From NCBI GenBank assembly GCA_026393575.1, contig JAPKZX010000060.1:1-50139 (forward strand): 50,139 bases of DNA, written 5' to 3'. Below the pieces are notes generated by a model. It ran no database searches and was not told the DNA's origin. It was given only the letters and a program-made list of their open reading frames with translations. This document shows positions 6,850 to 16,051 of the stretch, piece after piece. The translations under genes and the position numbers were made by a program. This DNA comes from Actinomycetota bacterium. GTDB lineage: Bacteria > Actinomycetota > Acidimicrobiia > Acidimicrobiales > Ilumatobacteraceae. Each line of letters opens with the position of its first letter. Within the stretch, counting starts at the first letter, position 1.

Positions 6850-9390
6850 TCAGTTGGTATTTAGTGCGTCGAGAATATTCACGCGAGTTGCGCGCCACGC
6901 CGGGTAGATAGCAGCAAACAAACCAACGATGAAAGACATCACCATGATGACAATGGTTGGACCAACAGGCAGTTTGAAAGATGTGAGACCTTGATCCTTT
7001 AGAGCAAACACAATGACCCACCCAAGGCCAATACCCAGAATGATTCCGAGCACAGCACCGAGAAGCGATGTGATGACGCTTTCCCAACGCACTGTGGTGC
7101 GCACTTGAGAACGAGTCATACCTACTGCACGCAACAGTGCGAGTTCGCGTTGGCGTTCAAAAACACTGAGAAGCAACGTAATGATGATTCCGACGAATGC
7201 GATGATAATGGACAACATGAGCAAGCCGTAGATGAGGCCGAGCAATTGGTTCACTTGGCCAGATTGTTTGTCAATGTATTCAGCTTTGGAGAGCAATTCT
7301 CCCTGACCATATTTCTTCACGGCTTTATCGAGTGCGGCTTGCACCTCGCCATCGGGCACTCCGTTTTTTCCAACGATGTATACGCCGATGTCAAAGTTGA
7401 CAACTGCTGAATTTGCAATCATCGCGCGATTGACAACAAAGTTTCCTGCAAGTTCATCGAATTTGTATAAGCCGCGCACTGTGAGTTCTCGTTGGGTTGC
7501 ATCTCCCAATGTGATGGTGACGTTGCTACCGATTGGAAGGTTTTTGCGCAATGAGTAGGACTCAGCCAAAAAGATGCTGTCGGGAGTCAGGTCTGAGTAC
7601 TTGGCGTTAATGAGACCAAGATCGAATACACCCTCAACCGTGCCTGGATCAATGGTTGTGAAGTACTGACCATTGTTGTTCAGTTTTACTGTGATCAACC
7701 CAATGCCAGATGCTTTGTCCACTTCAGGCAGTTTGTTGAGATCAAGAGCTAGTGATGGGCTGAGTCCGCCGGTGAACTGATTATTCGTAGTGACTGCGTA
7801 GTCGCCCTTGAATTGTTCCGTAAAGACGTCGTTGATTTGGCCCTTGATGGATGCTGCAAGAGCAGTGACGGCGGTAACGAGAGCAACACCGATGAGTACT
7901 GGCGATGCAGTGCGAGAAGTGCGCTTCGGGTTACGTGCTGAGTTCTGGCGCGCCATAACGCCTGTGATGCCACGAAAACGTGCGGCAGGTCTACCCAAGA
8001 ACAATGCGACCGGGCGAGCGATGATTGGTCCAAGAACAATGGTTCCTATGAACACGAACAAGATGCCAAATCCGAGGTATGAATTGTTTGCGCCACCGAT
8101 AACTGCTGAAATGATTGCAATACCCAGAGCAATGGAGAGCAAGCCTCCGTACAAACGCTTACGACCGGGCTCTGCAATTTCTAACGCTGTGGCACGCATT
8201 GCTGCCAACGGGGGAACTTTTCCTGCGCGGCGTGCGGGAAGAATGGCTGAAAGCACCGTGACGACTAAACCAATAACAATGGTGGAAACAATGGTTCCCT
8301 GATTCACGACGAGACCACTACTTGGGATATCAACATTCAAAGCTTTCAGCAGTGCGCTCAGGCCACTTGACAATCCGATTCCAGCAACCAGTCCAATAGT
8401 GGAACCAACGAGGCCCACTGCGACGGATTCAATCAACATTGCACGCGTGACTTGTTTGCGACTTGCACCAATTGCTCGCAGCAGTGCATTCTCGCGCTGA
8501 CGCTGAGCAGCACTAATAGAGAACACGTTGTAAATAACGAAGCATCCGACTCCAAGTGCAATGAAACTGAATGTCTGCAACAAAATGCCGAAGAAATCGA
8601 GCGCAGACCCAATCTGGTCTTGCGTTTCTAATGTGATTTGAGCACCTGTGAGAGTCTCAGTTTTAGCGGTTGCAGGAATCACGGCTTGAATGGCTGCGGA
8701 AAGTTTTGTATCGGAGACTGATCCGTCACCGCTCACAAGAATGGCATCAATGAAACCTGGCTTTGTGAGGAATTCAGATGCTGTTGCAGAATCAAACAAT
8801 GCAAAGGTGGCACCACCAGGGGAACGAACGTCTCCGTAGGAAGCAATACCAACGAGTGTGAAGTCGCGGCTTCCGGATTGTGCGACCACCTTCACGGTGT
8901 CACCGACGACGTACTTGCCCGCCTTTGCGGACGCTTCGTCAATCACTACTTCGTTAGAAGCAGTGGCCCACTTGCCGTCCGCCACGGTCCACAATGCACC
9001 AGCAAACTCTTCGCCGATACTGCCGAATGTCGGAGGCCCCTGACCATCTGAGCCGAGTGGTTTTCCATCTTTTCCAATAATGCGGGCAAAGGCTTGAATA
9101 TCAGGCGATGCATCTCTAACGCCTGGCACATTTTCAACAACCGACACGAGGTCTATTGAAATTCGTTGGCGTTCCTCTAAACCAAAGTCAGCTTCGATGA
9201 CTTGTGATGATCGAACGTATGCGTCAACGTTTTTGAATACGTCTGAGAACAGATTGTCAAAGGTGCGAGTCAAGGTGTCGGAGAAAACAGATGTTCCCGC
9301 CAAGAACGATGTTCCCAGAATGACAGCAAGCGAAGTGAGAATGAGTCGGGCTTTACGCCCGACGATTCCCTTTAAGGCAATACGAAACAC
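6850..9390 (-). CDS. ABC transporter permease, MacB/FtsX type with two FtsX domains
   Basis: 846-residue membrane protein with the layout TM helix, large extracytoplasmic domain, FtsX helices, second TM helix and extracytoplasmic domain, second FtsX helices. The N-terminal anchor is GRKARLILTSLAVILGTSFLAGTSVFSDTL; the MacB periplasmic core domain follows; FtsX cores are visible at ISAAQRQRENALLRAIGASRKQVTRAML (about residues 290-320) and VFERQRELALLRAVGMTRSQVRTTV (about 760-785). This two-module form is common in Actinobacteria and works with a separate LolD/MacB-like ATPase, encoded 3 bp upstream. Such pairs use ATP to drive mechanotransmission, lipoprotein or peptide export; the cargo is unknown. 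Confidence 0.92.
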   Translation of the reverse strand: MFRIALKGIVGRKARLILTSLAVILGTSFLAGTSVFSDTLTRTFDNLFSDVFKNVDAYVRSSQVIEADFGLEERQRISIDLVSVVENVPGVRDASPDIQAFARIIGKDGKPLGSDGQGPPTFGSIGEEFAGALWTVADGKWATASNEVVIDEASAKAGKYVVGDTVKVVAQSGSRDFTLVGIASYGDVRSPGGATFALFDSATASEFLTKPGFIDAILVSGDGSVSDTKLSAAIQAVIPATAKTETLTGAQITLETQDQIGSALDFFGILLQTFSFIALGVGCFVIYNVFSISAAQRQRENALLRAIGASRKQVTRAMLIESVAVGLVGSTIGLVAGIGLSSGLSALLKALNVDIPSSGLVVNQGTIVSTIVIGLVVTVLSAILPARRAGKVPPLAAMRATALEIAEPGRKRLYGGLLSIALGIAIISAVIGGANNSYLGFGILFVFIGTIVLGPIIARPVALFLGRPAARFRGITGVMARQNSARNPKRTSRTASPVLIGVALVTAVTALAASIKGQINDVFTEQFKGDYAVTTNNQFTGGLSPSLALDLNKLPEVDKASGIGLITVKLNNNGQYFTTIDPGTVEGVFDLGLINAKYSDLTPDSIFLAESYSLRKNLPIGSNVTITLGDATQRELTVRGLYKFDELAGNFVVNRAMIANSAVVNFDIGVYIVGKNGVPDGEVQAALDKAVKKYGQGELLSKAEYIDKQSGQVNQLLGLIYGLLMLSIIIAFVGIIITLLLSVFERQRELALLRAVGMTRSQVRTTVRWESVITSLLGAVLGIILGIGLGWVIVFALKDQGLTSFKLPVGPTIVIMVMSFIVGLFAAIYPAWRATRVNILDALNTN

Positions 9391-9393
9391 GAC

Positions 9394-10134
9394 TTAGTTA
9401 CCAAGTGTTTTCATGAGATCAAGAACTTTGCCAGAAGTTGGTTCGGTCATTTCGCTCACCACTTTGCCGTCTGCCAAGAAGATGATGCGGTCTGCGTATG
9501 CCGCAGCTACTGGGTCGTGAGTCACCATCACAATTGTTTGGCCGAGCTCGTCTACTGCTTTACGCATGAAGGAGAGAATTTCTGCACCGGTGGTGGAGTC
9601 AAGGTTGCCTGTTGGCTCGTCAGCAAAAATAATGCGCGGCTTCGATGCAAGTGCACGAGCAACAGCAACACGTTGTTGTTGTCCACCCGACAGTTCGCTT
9701 GGTCGGTGCGTGAGGCGATCTTGTAGGTGCACTGTATTGATGACGTTTTGAATCCAAGCTTCGTCACCTTTGTCGTTGCCGAGCATAAGCGGTAAACGAA
9801 TGTTCTCATTTGCAGTCAAAGTAGGAACAAGGTTGAATGACTGAAAAACGAAACCGATTTTCTCTCTGCGTAACTCGGTGAGTCCCTTGTCTTTCATCGT
9901 CGACAAGTCGACGCCGTCGATGATTGCAGAACCTTTTGTGAGTTCGTCTAAGCCGGCGATGCAATGCATCAACGTTGATTTACCCGAACCGCTGGGGCCC
10001 ATGATGGCAGTGAATTGTCCCTCGTAGAACTCGACTGAAACGTCGTTTAACGCATAAACGGCGTCCTCACCAGATCCGTAGATCTTGGACGCAGAGATGG
10101 TGGAAGCAGCAACAGCAAGTGTCTGGGGGGTCAT
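9394..10134 (-). CDS. ABC transporter ATP-binding protein, LolD/MacB type
   Basis: 246-residue ATPase partner of the FtsX-type permease directly downstream. Walker A is GPSGSGKST (46-54), the Q-loop FVFQSFNLVPTLTANEN (about 95-110), signature LSGGQQQR (148-155), Walker B IIFADEP followed by TGNLDS (168-180), and the switch histidine VTHDP (about 204-208). FNLVPTLT and EPTGNLDS are typical of the LolD/MacB/FtsE branch. The GTG/ATG region near 10134 gives MTPQTLAVAASTISASKIYG. It is the first gene of the operon ATPase-permease-PPOX, and follows a peroxiredoxin gene in the same direction by 25 bp. Confidence 0.94.
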   Translation of the reverse strand: MTPQTLAVAASTISASKIYGSGEDAVYALNDVSVEFYEGQFTAIMGPSGSGKSTLMHCIAGLDELTKGSAIIDGVDLSTMKDKGLTELRREKIGFVFQSFNLVPTLTANENIRLPLMLGNDKGDEAWIQNVINTVHLQDRLTHRPSELSGGQQQRVAVARALASKPRIIFADEPTGNLDSTTGAEILSFMRKAVDELGQTIVMVTHDPVAAAYADRIIFLADGKVVSEMTEPTSGKVLDLMKTLGN

Positions 10135-10159
10135 ACCCCCAAGGTTACTAACGCTGGAT

Positions 10160-10792
10160 TTACTTCGGCTGTGGCAAAACTCTCAGGTATGGCTTTACTG
10201 TCTTCCAGCCCTGTGGGAACAGTGTTTTTGCATCTTCATCAGACACTGCAGCACCAATAATCACGTCGCCACCGTTAACCCAGTTTGCTGGGGTAGCGAC
10301 TTTGAATTTGGCGGTCAATTGCAAAGAATCAATGACGCGGAGAATTTCATCGAAGTTACGACCGGTAGATGCAGGGTAGGTGAGTGACAATTTGATCTTC
10401 TTGTCTGGTCCAATAATGAACACTGAGCGAACGGTCATTGTGTCGCTTGCATTTGGGTGGATCATCTCGTACAGGTCAGCGACTTTCTTGTCTCCATCAC
10501 CGATCATTGGGAAATTCACAGGTGTTCCCTGTGTTTCTGCGATGTCTTCCTCCCACTTGATGTGGCTATCAACTGGGTCAACTGAAAGGCCGATGACTTT
10601 CACATTGCGCTTGTCGAAATCTGGCTTGATGCGTGCGACGTATCCGAGTTCTGTGGTGCAGACCGGAGTGAAGTCCTTCGGGTGGCTAAAGAGAACGCCC
10701 CAGGAGTCGCCCAACCACTCGTGGAAGTTGATGGTGCCCTGAGTGGTATCTGCTGTGAAATCTGGTGCTGTGTCGCCTAAACGTACGCTCAT
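10160..10792 (-). CDS. 1-Cys peroxiredoxin (Prx6 type)
   Basis: 210-residue thiol peroxidase that reduces hydrogen peroxide and organic hydroperoxides. The active site is HPKDFTPVCTTE with the peroxidatic cysteine at 45 and the supporting threonine at 42. The extended C-terminal domain (KFKVATPANWVNGGDVIIGAAVSDEDAKTLFPQGWKTVKPYLR) is diagnostic of the Prx6 class, and the usual second resolving cysteine is absent. The ATG at 10792 has AAGGAG seven bases upstream. It is in the same direction as the downstream ABC export genes with a 25-bp gap, so readthrough is possible. Confidence 0.95.
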   Translation of the reverse strand: MSVRLGDTAPDFTADTTQGTINFHEWLGDSWGVLFSHPKDFTPVCTTELGYVARIKPDFDKRNVKVIGLSVDPVDSHIKWEEDIAETQGTPVNFPMIGDGDKKVADLYEMIHPNASDTMTVRSVFIIGPDKKIKLSLTYPASTGRNFDEILRVIDSLQLTAKFKVATPANWVNGGDVIIGAAVSDEDAKTLFPQGWKTVKPYLRVLPQPK

Positions 10793-10866
10793 GATGTTCT
10801 CCTTGGGTTAGGTGTCTGTGGTCAGGATAGAGGCTAAATTCCAAAACCCGACAACTTTGGTCGGGA

Positions 10867-11499
10867 TTATGAATGGCTGGGGACCAAGCCCATTTCTGCG
10901 GCTTCGAGAGCCACCATGTGGGAGCACAGGTTGATGACTGCATCGATCTGGTCGTCGAGGCTCACACCGGGCAAAAGTTTTTGGGGCAGGGGGCCGTCGA
11001 TGACCAATGTGGCCAATCCATGTGCTTGTGACCACATGGTGAAGGCAAAGGTGTGTGCCGCTTTCGGGTCTACCGAAGAACCAATTGTTCTTGCCACCAT
11101 CTGAAGTAATTCGTTGAAAGCTGATTCGGCGGCAGTTGCAGTTCCTTCATTATCGGTGACGCCACAGATGTCTTGACGAAACATGACTCGAAAATGGCCG
11201 ACATGGTTTCGAGCAAAGCTCAAATAAGCAATAAAACCAGCCTTTGCGGCTGAAATAGTTGACTCTTGAACATCGCGAAATGCTCCTGCTAATGCACTGA
11301 AACCTTCTTCAGAGATGGCCGCAAAGATTCCACTGCGATCCCCGAAATAGTGATACGGCGCTTGGTGACTGACGCCGGCGCGACGCGCAACTTCTCGCAT
11401 GGATAATGATTCGGCACCATCTGATTCGATGATGGCGATGGCTGCATCAAGAACCAGTCGGCGTACATCGCCATGCTGATCGTGTGGGGCGGGAACCAT
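10867..11499 (-). CDS. TetR/AcrR family transcriptional regulator, probable repressor of the adjacent MFS pump
   Basis: About 210 residues from ATG at 11499 (MVPAPHDQHGDVRRLVLDAA); a TTG at 11514 would add five residues but lies inside the operator. The N-terminal HTH is SLSMREVARRAGVSHQAPYHYFGDRSGIFAAI, the classic TetR pattern with the YHYFGDR turn; the C-terminal part is the ligand-binding dimerisation domain with LVARTIGSS...FTMWSQAHGLATLVIDGPL. It is divergent from a 14-TM drug-efflux gene, and two palindromes lie between the two starts, so autoregulation and control of the pump are expected. The inducing ligand is unknown. Confidence 0.92.
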   Translation of the reverse strand: MVPAPHDQHGDVRRLVLDAAIAIIESDGAESLSMREVARRAGVSHQAPYHYFGDRSGIFAAISEEGFSALAGAFRDVQESTISAAKAGFIAYLSFARNHVGHFRVMFRQDICGVTDNEGTATAAESAFNELLQMVARTIGSSVDPKAAHTFAFTMWSQAHGLATLVIDGPLPQKLLPGVSLDDQIDAVINLCSHMVALEAAEMGLVPSHS

Positions 11500-11513
11500 G
11501 GCCTCAGAGTACA

Positions 11514-11553
11514 ACTTGACATTGTCAAGTACAACGACTAGACACTGTCAAGT
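11514..11553. promoter_or_regulatory. Two tandem TetR-type operators overlapping the MFS promoter
   Basis: Operator 1 (11514-11530) is ACTTGACA-T-TGTCAAGT, a perfect 8-1-8 palindrome. Operator 2 (11537-11553) is ACTAGACA-C-TGTCAAGT, the same with one mismatched base. They repeat at 23 bp. TTGACA (11516-11521) inside operator 1 and TAGACA (11539-11544) inside operator 2 form a 17-bp-spaced promoter for the MFS gene, whose ATG begins at 11554, so the transcript would start at or next to the ATG and be leaderless. The neighbouring TetR gene is the obvious candidate repressor. Confidence 0.8.
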
Positions 11554-13131
11554 ATGAATACAACTTCGCCTCAATCCATTACCTACGAGCGTCGCTGGTG
11601 GGTACTTGCCGTTCTTGCCATCAGTGTGTTTCTGGTGGTTGTTGACAACCTCATTGTGAACGTGTCGTTGCCCACACTGCAGAGCGAGTTGAACGCCACA
11701 ACCACATCTCTTCAATGGATCGTTGATTCCTACGCATTGGTATTTGCTGGTCTACTTCTTGCCGGCGGTGGCATTGGTGATCGTTATGGCCGCAAGCGCA
11801 CGTTGCAGATTGGACTTGTTTTGTTTGCTGCGTGCAGTGGCATGGCGGCGTTTGCATCCACAACTAATTCGTTGATCTTCTGGCGTGGTGCAATGGGAAT
11901 TGGCGCAGCATTGGTATTCCCCGCGACTCTTGCAATCATCACGAACTTGTTTGTAGACCCAATCGAGCGAGCAAAAGCAATTGGCTTATGGTCGGCAGTT
12001 TCAGGAATGGCTGTTGCGTTTGGTCCAGTCGTTGGCGGATTCATGCTCGAACACTTCTGGTGGGGCTCAGTATTTCTTATTAACTTGCCGATTGTTGCGA
12101 TCTCGCTAATCGCTGGTGCTCGACTTATTCCTGACTCGCGTAACCCAGATGCACATGCACTGGACAAGGTTGGATTTCTGTTGTCGGTCATTGCAATCGG
12201 GTCACTTGTCTTTACGGTGATCGAATCTCCACATTGGGGATGGGGAAGTCAAAAGTCGAACCTGGGCTTTGGAATTGCAGTTCTGACTCTCATCGGTTTC
12301 GTTATGTTCGAATCAAAAAAGGAAGCGCCACTTCTCGAAGTCACGTTCTTCAAAAGTGCTCGATTTAGTGCAGCCACGGGAAGTATCGGCATCGCATTCT
12401 TTTGTCTCTTTGGTTTCACATTCCTGGTCACGCAGTATTTCCAATTCGTACGCGGGTACGACACATTGAGTGCAGGCGTACACACAATCCCATTCGCGGT
12501 TGGTGCCGGTGTTACTGCTCCATTGGCGGCACGTGCTGCACTGAAATTCGGAACGAAACGGATTGTCGCCCTAGGTCTTTTCAACATGTCTGTTGGTTTG
12601 CTCATCGCATCTCGCATGGATGCCGACAGTTCATATTGGGGCCACGTGATTATCTCGATGGTGTTGATGGCAAACGGACTGTCGTTCGTTACTTCACCAT
12701 CAACCGACGCAGTGATGGGTTCTTTGCCACGCGAAAAAGCCGGAGTCGGATCTGCAGTAAACGACATCAGTCGCGAAGTGGGTGGAACCCTGGGAGTCGC
12801 AGTTGTGGGCTCCGTTTTCGTCAGCTTGTATACCCCACAACTCGTGCGCAGTTTTGAGAAGATTCCTGGACTTATCGATGGTCTGAATAAGACAAACCCA
12901 GAGTTGTATCCAATGGCTCAGGATTCTGTTGGTGCGGCATTTGCCATTTCGCAGCAAACGCCTGCCGGGTTGCAACCGCTTGTAATTAATGCAGTGAGTG
13001 ACTCGTTTGTGCACGGTTTTCAGACGGCCTCTCTAGTGGGGGCCGGCATGGCTCTTGTGGGGGCGATATTTGCATTGAAGTTCTTGCCTGCACGCCCAAG
13101 TGTGGATGATTCTTCAACCATTCTTCACTAA
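11554..13131 (+). CDS. MFS drug-efflux transporter, DHA2 (14-TM, EmrB/QacA) family
   Basis: 525-residue multidrug exporter driven by the proton gradient. It shows the first-helix motif FLVVVDNLIVNVSLPTLQSEL (DHA2 motif D1), SLQWIVDSYALVFAGLLLAGGGIGDRYGRKR (motif A in loop 2-3), and the antiporter motif C in WSAVSGMAVAFGPVVGGFM. Length and hydrophobic pattern fit 14 transmembrane helices. The ATG abuts operator 2 with no room for a ribosome site, consistent with leaderless translation. Divergent TetR gene upstream; folD follows 41 bp after its stop. Substrate cannot be inferred. Confidence 0.93.
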   Translation: MNTTSPQSITYERRWWVLAVLAISVFLVVVDNLIVNVSLPTLQSELNATTTSLQWIVDSYALVFAGLLLAGGGIGDRYGRKRTLQIGLVLFAACSGMAAFASTTNSLIFWRGAMGIGAALVFPATLAIITNLFVDPIERAKAIGLWSAVSGMAVAFGPVVGGFMLEHFWWGSVFLINLPIVAISLIAGARLIPDSRNPDAHALDKVGFLLSVIAIGSLVFTVIESPHWGWGSQKSNLGFGIAVLTLIGFVMFESKKEAPLLEVTFFKSARFSAATGSIGIAFFCLFGFTFLVTQYFQFVRGYDTLSAGVHTIPFAVGAGVTAPLAARAALKFGTKRIVALGLFNMSVGLLIASRMDADSSYWGHVIISMVLMANGLSFVTSPSTDAVMGSLPREKAGVGSAVNDISREVGGTLGVAVVGSVFVSLYTPQLVRSFEKIPGLIDGLNKTNPELYPMAQDSVGAAFAISQQTPAGLQPLVINAVSDSFVHGFQTASLVGAGMALVGAIFALKFLPARPSVDDSSTILH

Positions 13132-13172
13132 GCCGCAAAATCCTTTTGCAGGCGGACAAGTACGATGGAGGC

Positions 13173-14042
13173 ATGTCTGGTGCCCCCATTTCCACTCTTG
13201 TATTGGCGGGCGCACCAGCACGTGATGCAATTCTTCAAACTTTGGCGAGTCGTATGGCAGCAGCCGGCTCGCCTCACGTATCTCTTGCCACCGTATTAGT
13301 AGGTGACGATGCTCCAAGCCGAAAGTACGTAGCTAGCAAACATAAGACTGCACAATCAATTGGTATTCAGTCGGTGCAAGTGGAATTGCCCGTAACCGCG
13401 ACGCAAACCGAAGTGGAAGATCGTGTGCGCCATCTGGCTGCAGACAAAAACGTTCACGGCATTTTGGTGCAAATGCCTCTACCAAATCATCTTGATACCG
13501 AGTCCGTGCTGAAGTTGATTCCAGCCGAGAAAGATGTTGATGGGTTAACGGAAGCATCTATGGGCCGATTGATGCGAGATGTTCCCGGCCATATCGGGTG
13601 CACGCCACTAGGTGTGTTGCGTTTATTACAGCACTATGACATTGCAACAAGTGGCAAACACGTTGTTGTGATCGGCCGTTCAACACTGGTGGGGTTGCCA
13701 CTGTCTGTTCTGCTTGCTCGTAAAGGTATCGATGCCACTGTCACGCTTGCGCATTCACGAACTACTCATCTAGAAGAGTTGTGTCGCAGTGCAGACATTG
13801 TTGTGTCGGCAACAGGAATTGCTCATTCAATCACTGCTGCTCATATAGCACCTGGTGCTACTTGCATAGACGTTGGCATCTCACGCACCGAAGCTGGCAT
13901 CGTGGGGGATTTTGATGCTGCTTCAGTGACAGGTATTGCTGGTGCGCTCACACCGATGCCCGGTGGTACTGGAATCATGACTGTTGCATGCTTGATGGAA
14001 AACACAATCAATGCATCTGTCATGCAAGGCGTGCAAGTCTGA
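13173..14042 (+). CDS. folD: Bifunctional methylenetetrahydrofolate dehydrogenase / methenyltetrahydrofolate cyclohydrolase
   Basis: 289 residues from ATG at 13173, which has GATGGAGG upstream. FolD interconverts methylene-, methenyl- and formyl-tetrahydrofolate in one-carbon metabolism. Motifs visible are SRKYVASKHKTAQSIGI with the catalytic tyrosine and lysine, GILVQMPLPNHLDTESVLKLIPAEKDVDGL, the NADP-binding VVVIGRSTLVGLPLSVLL, DIVVSATG and ALTPMPGGTGIMTVACLMENT. The usual PCTP before the cofactor domain reads GCTP. Its stop shares a base with the start of the following secreted protease gene (TGATG). Confidence 0.95.
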   Translation: MSGAPISTLVLAGAPARDAILQTLASRMAAAGSPHVSLATVLVGDDAPSRKYVASKHKTAQSIGIQSVQVELPVTATQTEVEDRVRHLAADKNVHGILVQMPLPNHLDTESVLKLIPAEKDVDGLTEASMGRLMRDVPGHIGCTPLGVLRLLQHYDIATSGKHVVVIGRSTLVGLPLSVLLARKGIDATVTLAHSRTTHLEELCRSADIVVSATGIAHSITAAHIAPGATCIDVGISRTEAGIVGDFDAASVTGIAGALTPMPGGTGIMTVACLMENTINASVMQGVQV

Positions 14043-15967
14043 TGCGCCGACTGTGGTTCGCAGTTGCACTGATTGCAACAACGTCATTGTCGGTGGCACA
14101 TGTTCCTGCTGTGCAGGCACAAGAAGTTGTTCCTGAACCAATTGCACGTGCACTTGGAACTCAGACGGTGGGACCGGTCGAACTTGGCAGCGCTACTGGG
14201 GGCACAGTTCCGTGGGGTCTTGATCGTCTCGATGCCCGTTCAGGTAAAAACGGTTCGTATACCTATTCCACAGACGGCGCTGGTGTGAAGGTATATGTAG
14301 CCGACTCTGGCATTAATATGAGGCACCTCGAATTCACAGGGCGCGTTTTGCCTGGGTGGAGTTATCGATCTGATGTCACTGCATTGTCTACCTATAACAC
14401 CTCTCTTAATTATGAGTTAACTCATCCGGGTGAGGGAATAGTTGCTTGCGTAAATGGGCCATCTCATACAACTAATCCAGTGTTGATGGACGGTGTCTAT
14501 TCATTTAGTGATGTGGGGACCACGGATAACGATGGACACGGCACACACGTGGCAGGAATTGTGGGCGGCACGTACTCGGGTGTTGCAAAGGCAGTCTCTT
14601 TAGTTCCTGTTCGCGTGCTCGACTCATGTGGAGCTGGCACTGCAACCATGGTGCGAAAAGGTCTCGAATGGATATTGGCGAATCACCAAGAAGGTGAACG
14701 CGCCGTAGTGAACATGAGCATCGGTTTCGATGTCTCAGCAACAACTATTGATACTGCAATCAGGAATTTGATGGCCGAAGGCATTGTCGTAGTTGCTGCA
14801 TCTGGAAACTCAGCTAAGTCAGCTTGTAACACCACACCCGCTGGTACTCCTGGCACGATCTCAGTGGGCGCAATCAATGCAAGTGATGCAGAAGCGGCGT
14901 GGTCAAACTATGGCGACTGTGTCGACATCTTTGCTCCGGGTGATTCTGTGGTTTCTGCTTGGCCATTGTCTTCATCATTGCCTAACACTTTCCTTGCGGA
15001 ATCAGGCACGTCGATGGCTGCCCCACATGTCAGTGGTGCGGTAGCACGGTATTTGCAAACCACAACAGTTACCACTGCAACACCGACAGATGCGTGGAAT
15101 TGGTTGAAACAAAACTCAACATGTAACGCAGTCACATATTTGGCTACCAGACAATTGCCGACTCGCACTCCTAATCGATTGCTTGCAGTCGATGCACCAG
15201 CATTAGCGCCGTGTGCACCAACAGCTGTGACTGCCACGGTTGCTGCAAAATCGACCGTTGTGTCGTGGACCGAACCAGCGACAGCAAATGGATCTGTCAT
15301 CACCGGCTATACGGCAACGGTGAGCCCAGGTGGGCAGAACTGCACCACAGCATCCCTGACATGTGAAATCATCGGACTGCGTAATGGCGAAACCTACGCC
15401 GTCAGCGTTACTGCAACTAACGCCGTGGGTATTAGTGCGCCGTCTATCGCAATTCAAGTAGCACCCGATGGCATTCCAGATGTGCCAGTAGAAGCATTGT
15501 TAGTGGTGAGCAATAGGGCGGTCACGATTTCGTGGCCAAGCGTTACATCGGCATCTAGTGGTGCGCTCACATATGTAGTCGTTGCATCACCTGGTGGGGC
15601 AACGTGCTCCACACAAGAGACTTCATGTCGGATAGACGGTCTAAAAAACGGCACCAAATACACATTCTCGGTAACAACCAAAACCAGTTCTGGACAAGTA
15701 GGCGCGACAAGTGTTGTCGTCACAGCCCGTCCTGGTTTTGAAGTGATGAAGACAACTGTGAAGAAAAAATCGCGCACTCTTTTGTCATCAGTTGTCACGA
15801 CTGTGTCGAAGGGGAAGAAGACCTGGAGTGAAACGGGCCGTTGCTCTCTGTCAAATGGCCGACTGGTTGCGCCGGCCACGGTGTCGACGTGTTTTCTCAC
15901 TGTGAAAGTGGCAAAGTCACCCAATTTCCCTGCAATGTCAACGCGCGTGAAGGTTTTAGTTCGTTGA
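14042..15967 (+). CDS. Secreted subtilisin-family (S8) serine protease with two fibronectin type III domains
   Basis: 641 residues from ATG at 14042. A signal peptide ends near VPAVQA-QE (residue 26). The proteinase K-like catalytic domain covers about residues 56-345 with Asp88 (VADSG), His166 (DGHGTHVAG), oxyanion Asn256 (ASGNS) and Ser324 (GTSMAAPHVSG); PWGLDRLDAR at its front is typical. No full I9 propeptide is evident between the signal and catalytic domain. Two Fn3 domains follow (about 375-475 and 478-570), then a basic beta-rich C-terminal region. Extracellular proteolysis, perhaps nutritional, is expected. It overlaps folD by one base, which argues for coupled translation although the functions look unrelated. 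Confidence 0.93.
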   Translation: MRRLWFAVALIATTSLSVAHVPAVQAQEVVPEPIARALGTQTVGPVELGSATGGTVPWGLDRLDARSGKNGSYTYSTDGAGVKVYVADSGINMRHLEFTGRVLPGWSYRSDVTALSTYNTSLNYELTHPGEGIVACVNGPSHTTNPVLMDGVYSFSDVGTTDNDGHGTHVAGIVGGTYSGVAKAVSLVPVRVLDSCGAGTATMVRKGLEWILANHQEGERAVVNMSIGFDVSATTIDTAIRNLMAEGIVVVAASGNSAKSACNTTPAGTPGTISVGAINASDAEAAWSNYGDCVDIFAPGDSVVSAWPLSSSLPNTFLAESGTSMAAPHVSGAVARYLQTTTVTTATPTDAWNWLKQNSTCNAVTYLATRQLPTRTPNRLLAVDAPALAPCAPTAVTATVAAKSTVVSWTEPATANGSVITGYTATVSPGGQNCTTASLTCEIIGLRNGETYAVSVTATNAVGISAPSIAIQVAPDGIPDVPVEALLVVSNRAVTISWPSVTSASSGALTYVVVASPGGATCSTQETSCRIDGLKNGTKYTFSVTTKTSSGQVGATSVVVTARPGFEVMKTTVKKKSRTLLSSVVTTVSKGKKTWSETGRCSLSNGRLVAPATVSTCFLTVKVAKSPNFPAMSTRVKVLVR

Positions 15968-16051
15968 GGCAATGGTCATTGTCTCGCTCACTTGTATCGT
16001 CGTATTAGCCACCACATTGGGCCTACCCATTGTCACCAAGTAAGGAAAACC

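Noticed and set aside
7808-8302. Plus-strand frame of 164 residues inside the ABC permease gene
   Set aside because: Antisense shadow of a gene with clear FtsX motifs; composition rich in Arg/Ala/Met with no domain.
12249-12767. Minus-strand frame of 172 residues inside the MFS gene
   Set aside because: Shadow of the 14-TM transporter; no independent start site or domain.
15454-15972. Minus-strand frame of 172 residues under the subtilase C-terminus
   Set aside because: The plus strand encodes Fn3 domains in frame with the protease; the minus frame shows no family or signal.
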